Assembly: GCF_900302455.1 (NCBI RefSeq)
Contig: NZ_ONZG01000002.1
Location: forward strand, 469,328 to 533,327
DNA: 64,000 bases
Direction of reading: 5' to 3'
Source: Falsiruegeria mediterranea M17
Lineage (GTDB): Bacteria; Pseudomonadota; Alphaproteobacteria; Rhodobacterales; Rhodobacteraceae
Positions 7,916 to 16,622 of this stretch are shown piece by piece. The notes beneath the pieces were generated by a model. That model had not been told where the DNA came from. It ran no database searches and saw nothing but the letters and a program-made list of their open reading frames with translations. Position 1 is the stretch's first letter. Each line of letters begins with the position of its first letter. The position numbers and the translations under genes were made by a program.

Positions 7916-7955
7916 GGACATTAAATGTCCATATCATTGAGGACAAATATTGTCC
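7916..7955. promoter_or_regulatory. twin palindromic operators between divergent RHH genes
   Basis: Two 15-base palindromes of the same form, GGACANNNNNTGTCC: GGACATTAAATGTCC at 7916-7930 and GGACAAATATTGTCC at 7941-7955. Their centres are 25 bases apart, near two and a half helical turns. They lie between two divergent genes for Arc-fold proteins, whose beta-ribbon dimers bind such sites. Autoregulation by one of them is the natural reading. Confidence 0.7.
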
Positions 7956-7966
7956 ATCATGGAATC

Positions 7967-8278
7967 ATGAAAGATGAAGCCTTGGTCCAATTCAAACTCT
8001 TGCTTCCTGCCGCGCTGAAGAAGCGTCTGGAAACACATGCCACCCTGAACCGGCGCAGCCTGTCGCAGGAAATCGTCGTCGCCCTAGAGGATAAGTATCC
8101 GGCCACAGAACCGGATGCGACGTCTGATCCAGCAGCCCGGCTGCTCTTCTGGCTTGCCAAACGCATCCGCCGAAGGAACCCGAAGCCTGGCTCTCCTAGG
8201 GACAAGCAAGCCGCTCTGTATGAGCGCATTGCGGGCGACATTGCTGAGCGCATGAAGGACATCGGCGAAAAACCTTAG
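7967..8278 (+). CDS. Arc-family ribbon-helix-helix regulator
   Basis: 103 residues from the ATG at 7967. Residues 5-45 (ALVQFKLLLPAALKKRLET, then RSLSQEIVVALEDKY) form a standard Arc/RHH DNA-binding domain. The C-terminal half is basic (AKRIRRRNPK) and then amphipathic. The palindromes immediately upstream would overlap its own promoter. Probably the lysogeny-type repressor of the right element. Its stop overlaps that of the convergent gene by four bases. Confidence 0.65.
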   Translation: MKDEALVQFKLLLPAALKKRLETHATLNRRSLSQEIVVALEDKYPATEPDATSDPAARLLFWLAKRIRRRNPKPGSPRDKQAALYERIAGDIAERMKDIGEKP

Positions 8279-8916
8279 TAGGCCACCCACTCATATCCGT
8301 GGTTGCCCTCGTGATCTTCCCATTCGACACCGACACCGCGCCGCCAACTTGATGACGAACAGCGTCGCGATGGCAGCACCCAAAGCGGGGCTGCCGCTGG
8401 TGTCGTACTTTGCCAGCCGAATTCGCCCTGCGTGCCGTAGGTTCCGAGGCGCATATTGTAACTCTCAGAGCAATCATCGTCGCGGCCACGTTCGCGATGA
8501 CTATAGTACCGCACATCCCAGACGCGGATTGAGCGCACGAAATCGAACTCCAGGCCACTGATGTCGATATCGGCACCGCCTTCAGCCACCTGAGCCAGAA
8601 TGACTTCGCCGAGTGCCTGACCATTTCGGTAGCTGGCCTCCCAGATTTTAGGGGCCGTAATTTGCAACGGCGCGGGCTCAGAAACACCCATCGGGCAGCG
8701 CCAGATTTGCAACGGCGGCTCAATCGGCCAGGGCGTAATCCTGCGGATAAACACGGCACGGGCATGGGCGCATTCTGCTGACGCGGGCCACCCACCGGCC
8801 AGGCAAAGCAGAATGGCGCAGTCCACCTGATAGGCTTTCGCCGCTTGTGGAGCCACGGTTGAAAGCAAAGCCATAGCGACCCCGCCGAGCCAATTCCTGA
8901 TGAATCTGCACCGCAT
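8275..8916 (-). CDS. secreted hypothetical protein
   Basis: 213 residues with a signal peptide (LGGVAMALLSTVAPQAAKAYQ) and a Cys-rich mature start (DCAILLCLAGGWPASAECAHA) that looks like two disulphide pairs. I recall similar proteins near conjugation genes of roseobacters but cannot name a family. The C-terminal half is acidic and ends GYEWVAY. Since conjugation genes lie elsewhere in the window, it may be a displaced transfer-associated protein. Confidence 0.5.
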   Translation of the reverse strand: MRCRFIRNWLGGVAMALLSTVAPQAAKAYQVDCAILLCLAGGWPASAECAHARAVFIRRITPWPIEPPLQIWRCPMGVSEPAPLQITAPKIWEASYRNGQALGEVILAQVAEGGADIDISGLEFDFVRSIRVWDVRYYSHRERGRDDDCSESYNMRLGTYGTQGEFGWQSTTPAAAPLWVLPSRRCSSSSWRRGVGVEWEDHEGNHGYEWVAY

Positions 8917-9074
8917 ATCAATTCATGCCTTTTGATTACATTATTGCACTATTGTTACCCTACCGCCACTCTCTGCCTTTACACCATATGCGAGCATGCT
9001 CTTTGTGAGGCTCGCGCGCGTTTTGTGGAATATATTCCGTAGAGCGGTTCTTGTGATCTGGCCGAATACAGGCC

Positions 9075-9287
9075 ATGAAATTTCGAGAACGAGTAGGGTT
9101 AAATATCCGGAATCTAAGAAATTCCAGAGGATTGAGCCAAGAACAACTAGGCTTAGCTGCGGAAGTCGATCGCAGCTATATCAGCGAGATCGAACTCGCT
9201 AGGAATTCAGCATCGCTCGATGTTCTGGAGAGGATCGCAGATGCTCTCGGCGTCGATCCCAAGGAATTGTGTAACGAGAGGGGCTAG
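9075..9287 (+). CDS. small XRE-family HTH regulator
   Basis: 70 residues, almost all helix-turn-helix: RVGLNIRNLRNSRGLSQEQ, then LAAEVDRSYISEIELARN and VLERIADALGVDP. This is the stand-alone XRE type found as restriction-modification controllers or plasmid regulators. A 66-residue protein begins two bases after its stop, probably cotranscribed. Confidence 0.75.
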   Translation: MKFRERVGLNIRNLRNSRGLSQEQLGLAAEVDRSYISEIELARNSASLDVLERIADALGVDPKELCNERG

Positions 9288-9289
9288 TT

Positions 9290-9490
9290 ATGCCCGAACA
9301 TGAAAGTGTTCGCTTAACGGCCGAAGCCATCGGCCGCATTACGTGTATAAAGACAGGCGAAGAAATTGGCCTGCTATACCAGTGGGACAACGGCGAGACT
9401 CAGGCAGCGATCTATGAGAACGGCTCGATCGAGTTGCCGGACTACCAAAATCAGGTCAGGGAACCAAGCCTTTCCGCAAAGCGCAGCTAA
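9290..9490 (+). CDS. small hypothetical protein
   Basis: 66 residues, start two bases after the XRE stop. Reads SVRLTAEAIGRITCIKTGEE, then IGLLYQWDNGETQAAIYENG, a predicted beta-rich small domain. No family recognised. The tight spacing suggests translation coupled to the regulator. Confidence 0.45.
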   Translation: MPEHESVRLTAEAIGRITCIKTGEEIGLLYQWDNGETQAAIYENGSIELPDYQNQVREPSLSAKRS

Positions 9491-9940
9491 CGGCCGGTAG
9501 ACCCATTTCGACCGTTTCTGCGCTTGGCATGAGTGGGTGAGAACCACAGCGCATTGCTGACATTGGCCGTGGCAAGGACGGCCCACAGCCGCCGTCCGCC
9601 GACCGGCCGGGATGCTGCGGTAGCAGCGCGCGTTGCTGACATTGGCGGCGTGCGCAAAATCGAGGCGATGGCGAACAGGTGGTATGCGGACGAACCTGCC
9701 GTTCTCATAGGGCACGGGAATGACTGGTCCCAGCCCAAAGCAGACCCGCCAATTGCCGCCCAGGTGCGAAGGCTGCTCATGTAGGTCGGGAGGGAAGCGG
9801 TCATTCGCACGGCAGAAACGTATGGTTTTTCTAAGCAGTGCGGACATCCGAGGCGGACGACGAACACGCCGCTGTAAGCTGGCAGGTTCAATCAAGATAT
9901 GCCATGTTTGACGGGAACTTTTCAGTCGGTTAGGTGAAGC
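9491..9940. other. 450-base intergenic stretch with degenerate repeats
   Basis: No credible gene: open frames exist on both strands but lack ribosome sites and family character. The GC-rich text contains GCTGACATTGGC twice (near 9555 and 9632) and GGTCATTCGC at 9799-9808, which recurs at 13242-13251. This looks like remains of the dispersed intergenic repeats common in roseobacters. Confidence 0.4.
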
Positions 9941-10753
9941 GTGTCTGAGCCCGAAGAACAAACGGTGGAAGGGAAACCTTACCTTTTGGCCATGGGCTCG
10001 TTCCTTGTGGCCCTGATCGGCCTATCGTCTCTATTTGTTGTTGGCTACACCAGCGGCATGCCGCGCGAAGCTTTTCTTGTGTTTGGGCGACACTTGTCTT
10101 TAGCAATTGGACTCGAAGCGGGGTTTGGCGCGGCTTTTTCACTGATAACGGCAAAAGTGATATTGATCCTGATTTCAGTGATGATCGCATTGATCGGAGG
10201 TATTCTGTCCGGCCTCAAAACCCAGAAGTTGAAGCATGCGGCCGAAAAAACGGACGACATTGCTATCAAGATCGCAGCGGCCCCGCTTCACATCGTTCTT
10301 CTTATGGCTGTCTGGGTGTTTTGGGCGAGATTCCTCCACTTTTCATTTGATGGTTTCATGATGGCCGGTGGATGGGTTCTGTTTTGGTTAATCCTGTTTG
10401 AAACCAGTGATCGGGTCTTGCTTCGAAAATTGACAAAGGCAGAAAATGAAAACGTAACCGCGGATATCGGGAACTATCGATCTGTGCGATTGCTTTTACT
10501 CGCAACCATGATTTCAATATTTGCATATTCCGCGGGAATCGCGGCAGAACGCAAAGCTAAACGCCAAGAAACAAGGATGATATCTGAGAATCTCGACAGG
10601 CCTGGAATTGTGTTTGGTGCAGGAGACATTGGTCTATTGATTTATGTCCCCGGCGAATTAAAAGAAACTCGAGCTGGAGGTCTCCTAGAATACCACGAGC
10701 GGAGCTCTTGGTATCTGTTGCCATTCAATGGTGATCCGCTGGAGCTTCGGTAG
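9941..10753 (+). CDS. multi-pass membrane protein of unknown function
   Basis: 270 residues from a GTG preceded by TTAGGTG. Four or five membrane segments are visible: about residues 14-38 (LLAMGSFLVALIGLSSLFVV), 60-90 (LILISVMIALIGGIL), 108-130 (IVLLMAVWVFWARFL), 135-152 (AGGWVLFWLILFE) and 180-200 (LLLLATMISIFAYSAG). A soluble tail of about 65 residues (PGIVFGAGDIGLLIY) follows. No domain recognised. It stands alone between the XRE pair and the orphan conjugation-type gene. Confidence 0.5.
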   Translation: MSEPEEQTVEGKPYLLAMGSFLVALIGLSSLFVVGYTSGMPREAFLVFGRHLSLAIGLEAGFGAAFSLITAKVILILISVMIALIGGILSGLKTQKLKHAAEKTDDIAIKIAAAPLHIVLLMAVWVFWARFLHFSFDGFMMAGGWVLFWLILFETSDRVLLRKLTKAENENVTADIGNYRSVRLLLLATMISIFAYSAGIAAERKAKRQETRMISENLDRPGIVFGAGDIGLLIYVPGELKETRAGGLLEYHERSSWYLLPFNGDPLELR

Positions 10754-11080
10754 CTGACGCTACTTTATGACCGATGACTGTGATGAATGTCGAATCAGGG
10801 CCGGTCGCGCCTTGCTGACCCCTCGCATTTGGACAACTTTGCAAAGCCCGCTCTCTGCGCAAAGCCGCCGCTCATAACTGATGCAGCATCGGGGACTATG
10901 GGCTTTATCCTGCCGTTAGATCTACCGCAGAATCTCTCTGAGTGGAGGGTCTGTCTACCGCCAGCCATACGAGCATTCTCCCGAGGATATTTTTGGAGAA
11001 ACAAAACCAATTATATACTATTGATAACCGGGGTACATTCTAGCATAGAAGTGTAAGTCCCGTTTCGTGAAGATCATCCG
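10754..11080. other. 327-base intergenic stretch, no gene seen
   Basis: No frame here has a ribosome site or family likeness. An AT-rich patch (10995-11035) directly before the next gene is the likely promoter region. Confidence 0.35.
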
Positions 11081-11419
11081 ATGACCAGACCAACCGACCT
11101 TGAACCAAACGTGATCACTGAACAGGGCCTACGCGAGCTTGCGGAGAAGGGGCATGGGGTCGAAGTGCTGTGTCAGACCGACCCGGAACGCAAAGGACCA
11201 AGCTGGTATGGCCTTTGGATTATGCGGACTGTAGGGGCTGACGGTAAGGAAAAGCTCCTTGTAACTGCAAGAACGCGCTTGACGCAGAACGCGATCAAGG
11301 TGCGAGAGTTCAAGACGGCGACAGGCGTGATTTCCTTCTTGATTGGCATTGGATTCGCTCACGCAGACATCCCGCTCCGAGAAGGTGAAACGACCCTGCA
11401 CAAGCTAGGCAACAGCTAA
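11081..11419 (+). CDS. orphan paralogue of the pre-virB1 gene
   Basis: 112 residues. It matches the protein encoded at 43320-43646 along its length: PNVITEQGLRELAEKGH here versus PNVVSEEGLRTLLAEGH there, then LLVTAR, REFKT and a hydrophobic stretch SFLIGIGFAHADIPL versus SFLAGLGVSIVSIPM. The partner gene stands at the head of the virB operon; this copy has no conjugation genes beside it. It is probably a remnant of a second transfer region. Function unknown; perhaps a regulator. Confidence 0.65.
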   Translation: MTRPTDLEPNVITEQGLRELAEKGHGVEVLCQTDPERKGPSWYGLWIMRTVGADGKEKLLVTARTRLTQNAIKVREFKTATGVISFLIGIGFAHADIPLREGETTLHKLGNS

Positions 11420-11710
11420 TGGCTGTGACCCGGTCCCCGGTCGATGTCGCGATCCTTCTCGACCTCCTGTTCGCGCTCGCCTTCGATATCCATCCAATGG
11501 CGCATTTCAAAACTATCGGCCCTGAGCCGCCGCTGGCTGATGTGTTGAATGCTTTGCAGCAGCGTCACCAGAACGGCCATTCGCACACAACGCAGCATTC
11601 TTGGTTAGGCAAGACCGCGCCCAGCATTCTGCGCCAATGTCGCATATGAGTAATACAAACTCTGGCTGAGAAGCTAACTTGCCTGGAGTGACCACTTCGA
11701 TTGGCCCGAA
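11420..11710. other. 291-base stretch, possible decayed gene fragment
   Basis: Open on both strands but with no convincing start. The minus-strand frame ending near 11416 reads MRHWMDIEGEREQEVEKDRD, a charged helix that could be the tail of a larger transfer protein. With the orphan gene beside it, a decayed conjugation fragment is likely, but I cannot name it. Confidence 0.3.
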
Positions 11711-12628
11711 ATGAAATCTATCTCACCCTCCTCTTCTCATGCGGACGCCCACAAGTACGGTGTGCTCTTCGTCTTTGCGGCGGGGGTCTTGTGGTCGACC
11801 GTCGGCCTTGGCATTCGCCTGATCGAAGATGCTGTCGTGTGGCAGATTCTGCTCTATCGGTCGATCAGCATGTCGCTGTTTCTTTACGTGCTTATCCGCG
11901 TGCGGTCTGGCGAAAGCCCGTTTGTTCAGATCCGCCGTATCGGCGCCCCTGCCATCATCGCAGGGCTTTCACTGGTCGCGGCCTATTCCGGCGGCATCTA
12001 CGCGATCCAGAACACCTCGGTCGCGAATGCGATGCTCTTGTTCGCGACAGCACCGTTTATGGCTGCAGTACTCGGATGGATCGTGTTGCGAGAACCCGTT
12101 CGCGCGGCAACCTGGATAGCGATCGCCGTCGCAATCGGCGGGATCGCGATCATGGTCGCCGACAAGTCCGGAGGCGTCGCCCTGAAAGGCAGCCTTGCCG
12201 CGCTCGGTTCGGCATTCGGTTTTGCAGTCTTCACCGTGGCCCTGCGATGGGGGCGAACCGGTGAGATGCTGCCAGCGGTCTTTCTTTCGGGTCTCTTCGC
12301 GATCGTAATTACTTTGGCCATATGCCTAGGCCTCGGGCTCTCAATCGTATTGAGCCCCAGTGATGGCGGCATTGCGATGGGTATGGGGGTATTCCAGGTC
12401 GGCGCCGGTCTGATCCTCTACACGCTGGGCTCGCGCAGCCTCCCGGCAGCAGAGCTCGCTCTGCTGTCTCTGGCCGAAGTCCTGCTCGGCCCACTCTGGG
12501 TGTGGCTGTTTCTGGGGGAAACCGCGACCGAAAATACCCTGATCGGCGGCGCAGTTCTGCTCGCGGCGATTGCGGGCAATGCGCTGTCGGGCAAGAGAAG
12601 AAAGCCACCTCCCATTACCGCACCGTAG
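11711..12628 (+). CDS. EamA-family (DMT) permease
   Basis: 305 residues with ten predicted membrane helices in two EamA repeats: first repeat from GVLFVFAAGVLWSTVGLGI to about residue 150, second from LAALGSAFGFAVFTVALRW to the end. The late signature PLWVWLFLGE, followed by IGGAVLLAAIAGNAL, is typical. Members export amino acids, metabolites or drugs. No neighbour indicates the substrate, although its place before the ectoine cluster could be meaningful. Confidence 0.85.
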   Translation: MKSISPSSSHADAHKYGVLFVFAAGVLWSTVGLGIRLIEDAVVWQILLYRSISMSLFLYVLIRVRSGESPFVQIRRIGAPAIIAGLSLVAAYSGGIYAIQNTSVANAMLLFATAPFMAAVLGWIVLREPVRAATWIAIAVAIGGIAIMVADKSGGVALKGSLAALGSAFGFAVFTVALRWGRTGEMLPAVFLSGLFAIVITLAICLGLGLSIVLSPSDGGIAMGMGVFQVGAGLILYTLGSRSLPAAELALLSLAEVLLGPLWVWLFLGETATENTLIGGAVLLAAIAGNALSGKRRKPPPITAP

Positions 12629-12768
12629 AATAGGAGCCAACGGCCCACACCAGTCATTGGTCATGTTTCTCGCCGCTGCGGTGCAGCTTTCGCATTGCGG
12701 ACATTCACACTGCGTGCGGCATCTCCGTTTGGTTGCAATCAATGACGCTAGCATCACAGTTCCAGACT

Positions 12769-13098
12769 TCAGTCCGGCATCAAAGCCTTTTGAACCGCCT
12801 CATCCCAGCCGAGATACAACATATTCCGATCCCGTATTACCGGGCGAGTCATTACCTTGGGCTTGGCCAAGATTTGCGCTTCCGCTTCCGAAGCTTTCAG
12901 CCATTCGTTAAGCCCTCTGTAGTCATTCGACTTTCGATCCACTAACCGATCTCCGAACTCTGCGATCAACTCCGCCAATTCAGCCTCACTCAGAGGTTCT
13001 GCTCGTACATCGCGAAAACTGACTTCTTTGCCTTCGTCTTCCAACGACTTGCGGGCCCTCTGGCAAATCGAGCAGGTATTCAATCCATAGATCATCAT
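12769..13098 (-). CDS. ArsC/Spx-family thioredoxin-fold protein
   Basis: 109 residues from the ATG at 13098 (AGGAG seven bases upstream). Opens MMIYGLNTCSICQRARKSLE, the CxxC active site of the ArsC/Spx/YffB family, and carries the family's late cis-proline region (ILAKPKVMTRPVI). There are no ars genes nearby, so arsenate reduction is not supported; YffB-like or Spx-like thiol roles are equally possible. Confidence 0.75.
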   Translation of the reverse strand: MMIYGLNTCSICQRARKSLEDEGKEVSFRDVRAEPLSEAELAELIAEFGDRLVDRKSNDYRGLNEWLKASEAEAQILAKPKVMTRPVIRDRNMLYLGWDEAVQKALMPD

Positions 13099-13596
13099 GT
13101 CGCAATCTCCTTGGGTGATGGTCATGCAACCTCATGCATCAGCCCTTCCAACGCAACCACTCGATGTGGCGTATCAACTAGAACGGCCCTTAGCAGTCAT
13201 TCATCGGCCGAGATCACGCCGCAGCGCAGCTTCTCTGAGTCGGTCATTCGCTGCGAGCGCAAAAACGGTGCGTCGACTAAGGTCGGGAGTGCGGACAAAT
13301 CCGACCATGGATTCGTGGACTTCGCTGACGCAGTACCTTGTTGCTGTTGCGGCATACTCATCGCTGCGTTGCGGTCGATGTCATCAAGCCGATCCTTGAG
13401 AGACAATCTGCGGGACGCAGTTCAAACCGTCACCTCGCTGTAATCGAGACCAATCAGCGCAACTCGGAACAAAACGCCTTTCTGTTGTAACTTGTCAAAT
13501 TTCCGCCATCCAAGTCCGGGGCGCCTGGCGCAGACTTACATGCATTACTGTCCGAAACGCCCAAAAGCTCTGGCCGCGAAACATACCACCAAGCAC
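13099..13596. other. 498-base intergenic stretch with dispersed repeat
   Basis: No credible gene. Around 13200-13275 the text is rich in short GC palindromic pieces and contains GGTCATTCGC, also present near 9800; similar texture appears at 12660-12720 and 42715-42770. Probably degenerate copies of a dispersed intergenic repeat. Confidence 0.35.
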
Positions 13597-14073
13597 CTAA
13601 CCAGCAGGTCTGATTTCACCAGTATCCAGCACTGGCGACGCATCCATATCTTCTGCGTCCAACATGGTGGCCACGCGTTCAAGGCTGGCCACCAGCATGG
13701 CCTGTTCCCAATCTTCCATGGCATCGAATTTGCGCACGAAACGCTGTTGGAGCGGGTCCGGCGCCTCTTGAAGGATTTTGCCACCTTCGTCGGTGAGCAG
13801 GATGTTTATCTGGCGTCGGTCCAGGTTGGATTTTTCCCTTATGACCAGTCTGTCGCGGACCAGTTTATCTACCAAGGATGTGACGGTTCCCTGCGAAACG
13901 CGCATGCGCAACGAGATGGCTTTGGCGGTGGCGTATCCCTGCTCCGAGACGATTTGCAGAACGCGAAACTGGGTGGGGGTGACGCCCGTGGACTGGCGAA
14001 TCTCGCGCCCGAACAGTTCAGTCGCGCGGACAATTCGTCTTAAGGCAATCAAGCTGCTGTCGATCCGGTCCAA
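13597..14073 (-). CDS. ectR: MarR-family regulator, EctR/CosR-like
   Basis: 158 residues, MarR winged helix (TPTQFRVLQIVSEQGYATAK, then VSQGTVTSLVDKLVRD and REKSNLDRRQINILLT, the wing). It is divergent from ectA across about 230 bases. MarR proteins of the EctR/CosR group are known to sit upstream of ect operons and repress them at low salt. Strongly paralogous to the MarR at 37660-38133, with which it shares the opening MDRIDSSL and the tail WEQAMLVASLER. The symbol rests on position and family. Confidence 0.85.
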   Translation of the reverse strand: MDRIDSSLIALRRIVRATELFGREIRQSTGVTPTQFRVLQIVSEQGYATAKAISLRMRVSQGTVTSLVDKLVRDRLVIREKSNLDRRQINILLTDEGGKILQEAPDPLQQRFVRKFDAMEDWEQAMLVASLERVATMLDAEDMDASPVLDTGEIRPAG

Positions 14074-14087
14074 TTCGCCCCCATTGA

Positions 14088-14135
14088 TTTGATTATCAAA
14101 GCATACGTGGTTTGATATTTGCGCGCAAATTCAAA
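14088..14135. promoter_or_regulatory. dyad cluster in the ectR-ectA divergent promoter region
   Basis: TTTGATTATCAAA (14088-14100) is a perfect 13-base palindrome. Eleven bases on, TTTGAT, the perfect palindrome ATTTGCGCGCAAAT (14117-14130) and TCAAA follow. Repeated TTTGAT/ATCAAA halves next to a MarR gene are what such dimers bind, so this is the likely EctR operator. No strong sigma-70 boxes stand out before ectA. Confidence 0.6.
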
Positions 14136-14300
14136 ATTATTTCGAATGGCGAAGTTGTATCTGGCGACTCTCAGGCAAAAACCCTACAAAACTATCGCAA
14201 AAAAGCTACTTTTTGCCACGCTACGTCGCCTTACTGTTTTGACTGTTGAACTTTCTGCTTCTCCTTGATACTTCGACCCCTGAAGCGAAAGGAGCTCACA

Positions 14301-14831
14301 ATGCAACACCCCGCTCACCCCATGCGCGTCGATCTACCGTCTTTGCGCAAGCCCACCGCCAGAGATGGCGCCGATATCTGGAAACTTGTCCGAGCCTGTC
14401 GCCCGCTTGATGAGAACTCCATGTATTGCAACCTGCTGCAGTGCGATCACTTTGCCGACACCTGTGTTCTGGCCGAAATGTCAGGCGAGCTAGCGGGTTG
14501 GGTGTCCGCCTATGTCATGCCGAACGAGCCTGATACCTTGTTCGTCTGGCAGGTCGCGGTCTCGGAAATCGCGCGTGGTCAGGGATTGAGCGGCTTGATG
14601 CTGCAAAACATCGTGAACCGTCCGCAGTGCAAAGACGTGACCCGACTGCAGACCACCATCACCGTCGATAACGACGCATCCTGGGCCCTGTTCCGCAAAT
14701 TCGCGCGCCTTCAGGACAGCAAGCTGGATATCACGCCCTATTACACGCAAGCGCTGCATTTTCACGAGCGTCACAAGACCGAGTATATGGTCACGATTCC
14801 GCTGGCGAACCGGGCGCAACTGGCCGCCTGA
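14301..14831 (+). CDS. ectA: L-2,4-diaminobutyrate N-acetyltransferase
   Basis: 176 residues, the normal EctA length. It acetylates diaminobutyrate to N-gamma-acetyl-diaminobutyrate, the second step of ectoine synthesis. GNAT fold with the EctA signature PLDENSMYCNLLQCDHF (residues 36-51), the acetyl-CoA loop ARGQGLSG (91-98) and the tail LDITPYYTQALHF. The start at 14301 follows AAAGGAG. First gene of ectABC-ask. A divergent paralogue lies at 38335-38865. Confidence 0.95.
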   Translation: MQHPAHPMRVDLPSLRKPTARDGADIWKLVRACRPLDENSMYCNLLQCDHFADTCVLAEMSGELAGWVSAYVMPNEPDTLFVWQVAVSEIARGQGLSGLMLQNIVNRPQCKDVTRLQTTITVDNDASWALFRKFARLQDSKLDITPYYTQALHFHERHKTEYMVTIPLANRAQLAA

Positions 14832-14897
14832 GCCATGCGACCTTCTATACTCAGCAGCTTATTTTTCATTCATCCCCCAAAACCCAAGAGAGGTCGT

Positions 14898-16184
14898 ATG
14901 TCTACGAACCCCGCCGATATTGCCATTTTCAAACGTCGCGAGTCCGAGGCGCGCAGCTATTGCCGGGGATTTGACGCTGTGTTCACTTCGGCAAAAGGGT
15001 CCGAGATGATCACACGCGATGGCACGCGCTACATCGATTTCCTGGCCGGGTGTTCGTCACTGAACTACGGACATAACGATCCGGACTTGAAAGAGGCGTT
15101 GATTGATCATCTGCAGTCGGATGGTCTGGCCCACGGACTGGATCTGCACACGGATGCCAAGGCCGCATTTCTGGACGCGTTTGACCAACACATCCTTAAG
15201 CCGCGCAAAATGGATCACAAGGTGATGTTCACCGGCCCCACCGGGGCCAACGCAGTGGAAGCGGCGCTGAAACTGGCGCGCAAGGTTACCGGACGCACCA
15301 ATGTGATCGCCTTCACCAACGGGTTTCACGGTGTCACCCTGGGGGCGCTGTCAGCGACAGGCAACAGCTATCACCGGGGCGGTGCGGGCACCACGCTGAA
15401 CGGCGTGACGCGCATGCCTTATGACGGCTATTTCCCCGGCAACACGGACACAGCCGATTTCCTTGAAGCCATGCTCAAGGACCGCTCGTCCGGGATTGAT
15501 GCACCGGCTGCGATCCTTTTGGAGACGGTGCAAGGCGAAGGCGGGCTGAACGCCGCCCGCCCCGAATGGATCCACCGCGTGGCCGCATTGGCGAAGGAAC
15601 ATGGCGCGCTTCTCATCGTTGATGACATCCAAGCGGGCTGTGGTCGTACCGGCGGCTTTTTCTCTTTTGAGGATATGGGCATCACCCCGGATATCATCAC
15701 GCTGGCAAAATCCGTTTCAGGCTTTGGTCTGCCCATGGCGCTCTTGCTGGTGCGCCCTGAGCATGACGTCTTTGGCCCTGCTGAGCACAACGGCACCTTC
15801 CGGGGCAACACCCACGCCTTTGTCACCGCCCGCGTGGCTGTGACAAAATTCTGGGTCGATGATCGGTTCCAGAAAGAGGTCGCGGCCAGGGCGCGCATGT
15901 TGACCACGGCGCTGGAAGAAATGGCCGAGTTTCTACCGGGCGCCAAGCTTAAGGGGCGCGGCATGATGCAGGGGCTGGATGTCGGATCAGGCGACCTGGC
16001 GGCGGCTATCTGCGCCCGCGCCTTCAAAGACGGGCTGATCATCGAAACCTCGGGAAACGAGGATCAAGTGGTCAAGGTTCTGGCACCCTTGACCACCGAT
16101 AACGATACCTTCCTGAAAGGTCTCAAAATCCTGCGGAATGCCATGCGCATCGCCACCGATTCAAGCAAATTTGCAGCGGAGTAA
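14898..16184 (+). CDS. ectB: L-2,4-diaminobutyrate transaminase
   Basis: 428 residues, class III PLP aminotransferase. It forms diaminobutyrate from aspartate semialdehyde and glutamate, the committed step. Seen: FLAGCSSLNYGHNDP near the start, the cofactor region TGPTGANAVEAALKLARK, VDDIQAGCGRTG, and the PLP lysine in TLAKSVSGFG (about residue 270). The start is the ATG at 14898 after AAGAGAGG. Located 66 bases after ectA and three bases before ectC, so one operon. Confidence 0.95.
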   Translation: MSTNPADIAIFKRRESEARSYCRGFDAVFTSAKGSEMITRDGTRYIDFLAGCSSLNYGHNDPDLKEALIDHLQSDGLAHGLDLHTDAKAAFLDAFDQHILKPRKMDHKVMFTGPTGANAVEAALKLARKVTGRTNVIAFTNGFHGVTLGALSATGNSYHRGGAGTTLNGVTRMPYDGYFPGNTDTADFLEAMLKDRSSGIDAPAAILLETVQGEGGLNAARPEWIHRVAALAKEHGALLIVDDIQAGCGRTGGFFSFEDMGITPDIITLAKSVSGFGLPMALLLVRPEHDVFGPAEHNGTFRGNTHAFVTARVAVTKFWVDDRFQKEVAARARMLTTALEEMAEFLPGAKLKGRGMMQGLDVGSGDLAAAICARAFKDGLIIETSGNEDQVVKVLAPLTTDNDTFLKGLKILRNAMRIATDSSKFAAE

Positions 16185-16187
16185 GAC

Positions 16188-16592
16188 ATGATTGTACGCG
16201 ATTTCAACGAGATTATCACAAAAGAACGCGACCGGGTCGTGTCGGATGCGCAATGGAGCAGCGTGCGCATGTTGCTGGCTGATGACGGGATGGGCTTTTC
16301 CTTCCACATCACCTTTCTTGAACCGGGCTCAGAACACACGTTCGAATACAAGAACCATTTCGAAAGCGTCTATTGCATGCAGGGCACCGGGTCGATCACT
16401 GACGTGGCCACTGGAGAAACACACTATATCAAGCCCGGCGTGATGTATGCGCTGGACAAGCACGACCGCCACATTCTGCGCGCAGAAGAAGAGCTGATCA
16501 TGGCCTGCTGCTTCAATCCGCCGGTCACCGGCACCGAAGTGCACCGCGAAGATGGCTCGTATGCGGCGGCAGACGACCTGGAAACAGCTTAA
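16188..16592 (+). CDS. ectC: L-ectoine synthase
   Basis: 134 residues, cupin fold. It closes the ring of N-gamma-acetyl-diaminobutyrate to ectoine. Family features: start MIVRDFNEI, the metal/cupin stretch HTFEYKNHFESVYC, the glycine turn GTGSITDVATGETH and YALDKHDRH. It starts three bases after ectB. No ectD (ectoine hydroxylase) follows in the operon; the aspartokinase comes next. Confidence 0.95.
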   Translation: MIVRDFNEIITKERDRVVSDAQWSSVRMLLADDGMGFSFHITFLEPGSEHTFEYKNHFESVYCMQGTGSITDVATGETHYIKPGVMYALDKHDRHILRAEEELIMACCFNPPVTGTEVHREDGSYAAADDLETA

Positions 16593-16622
16593 GAGGCTCT
16601 GGCATCAGCCGGATGACACATC

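Noticed and set aside
8196..8921. Minus-strand frame overlapping the secreted protein gene
   Set aside because: Low-complexity read in another frame of the 8275-8916 gene, which has a proper signal peptide.
9374..9961. 195-codon minus-strand frame in the 9.5 kb gap
   Set aside because: Overlaps the end of one gene and the start of another, no ribosome site, and shows repeat-like texture instead of coding character.
12769..13098. Arsenate reductase arsC
   Set aside because: CxxC thioredoxin-fold family is shared with Spx and YffB and there are no ars genes near it, so only the family is claimed.
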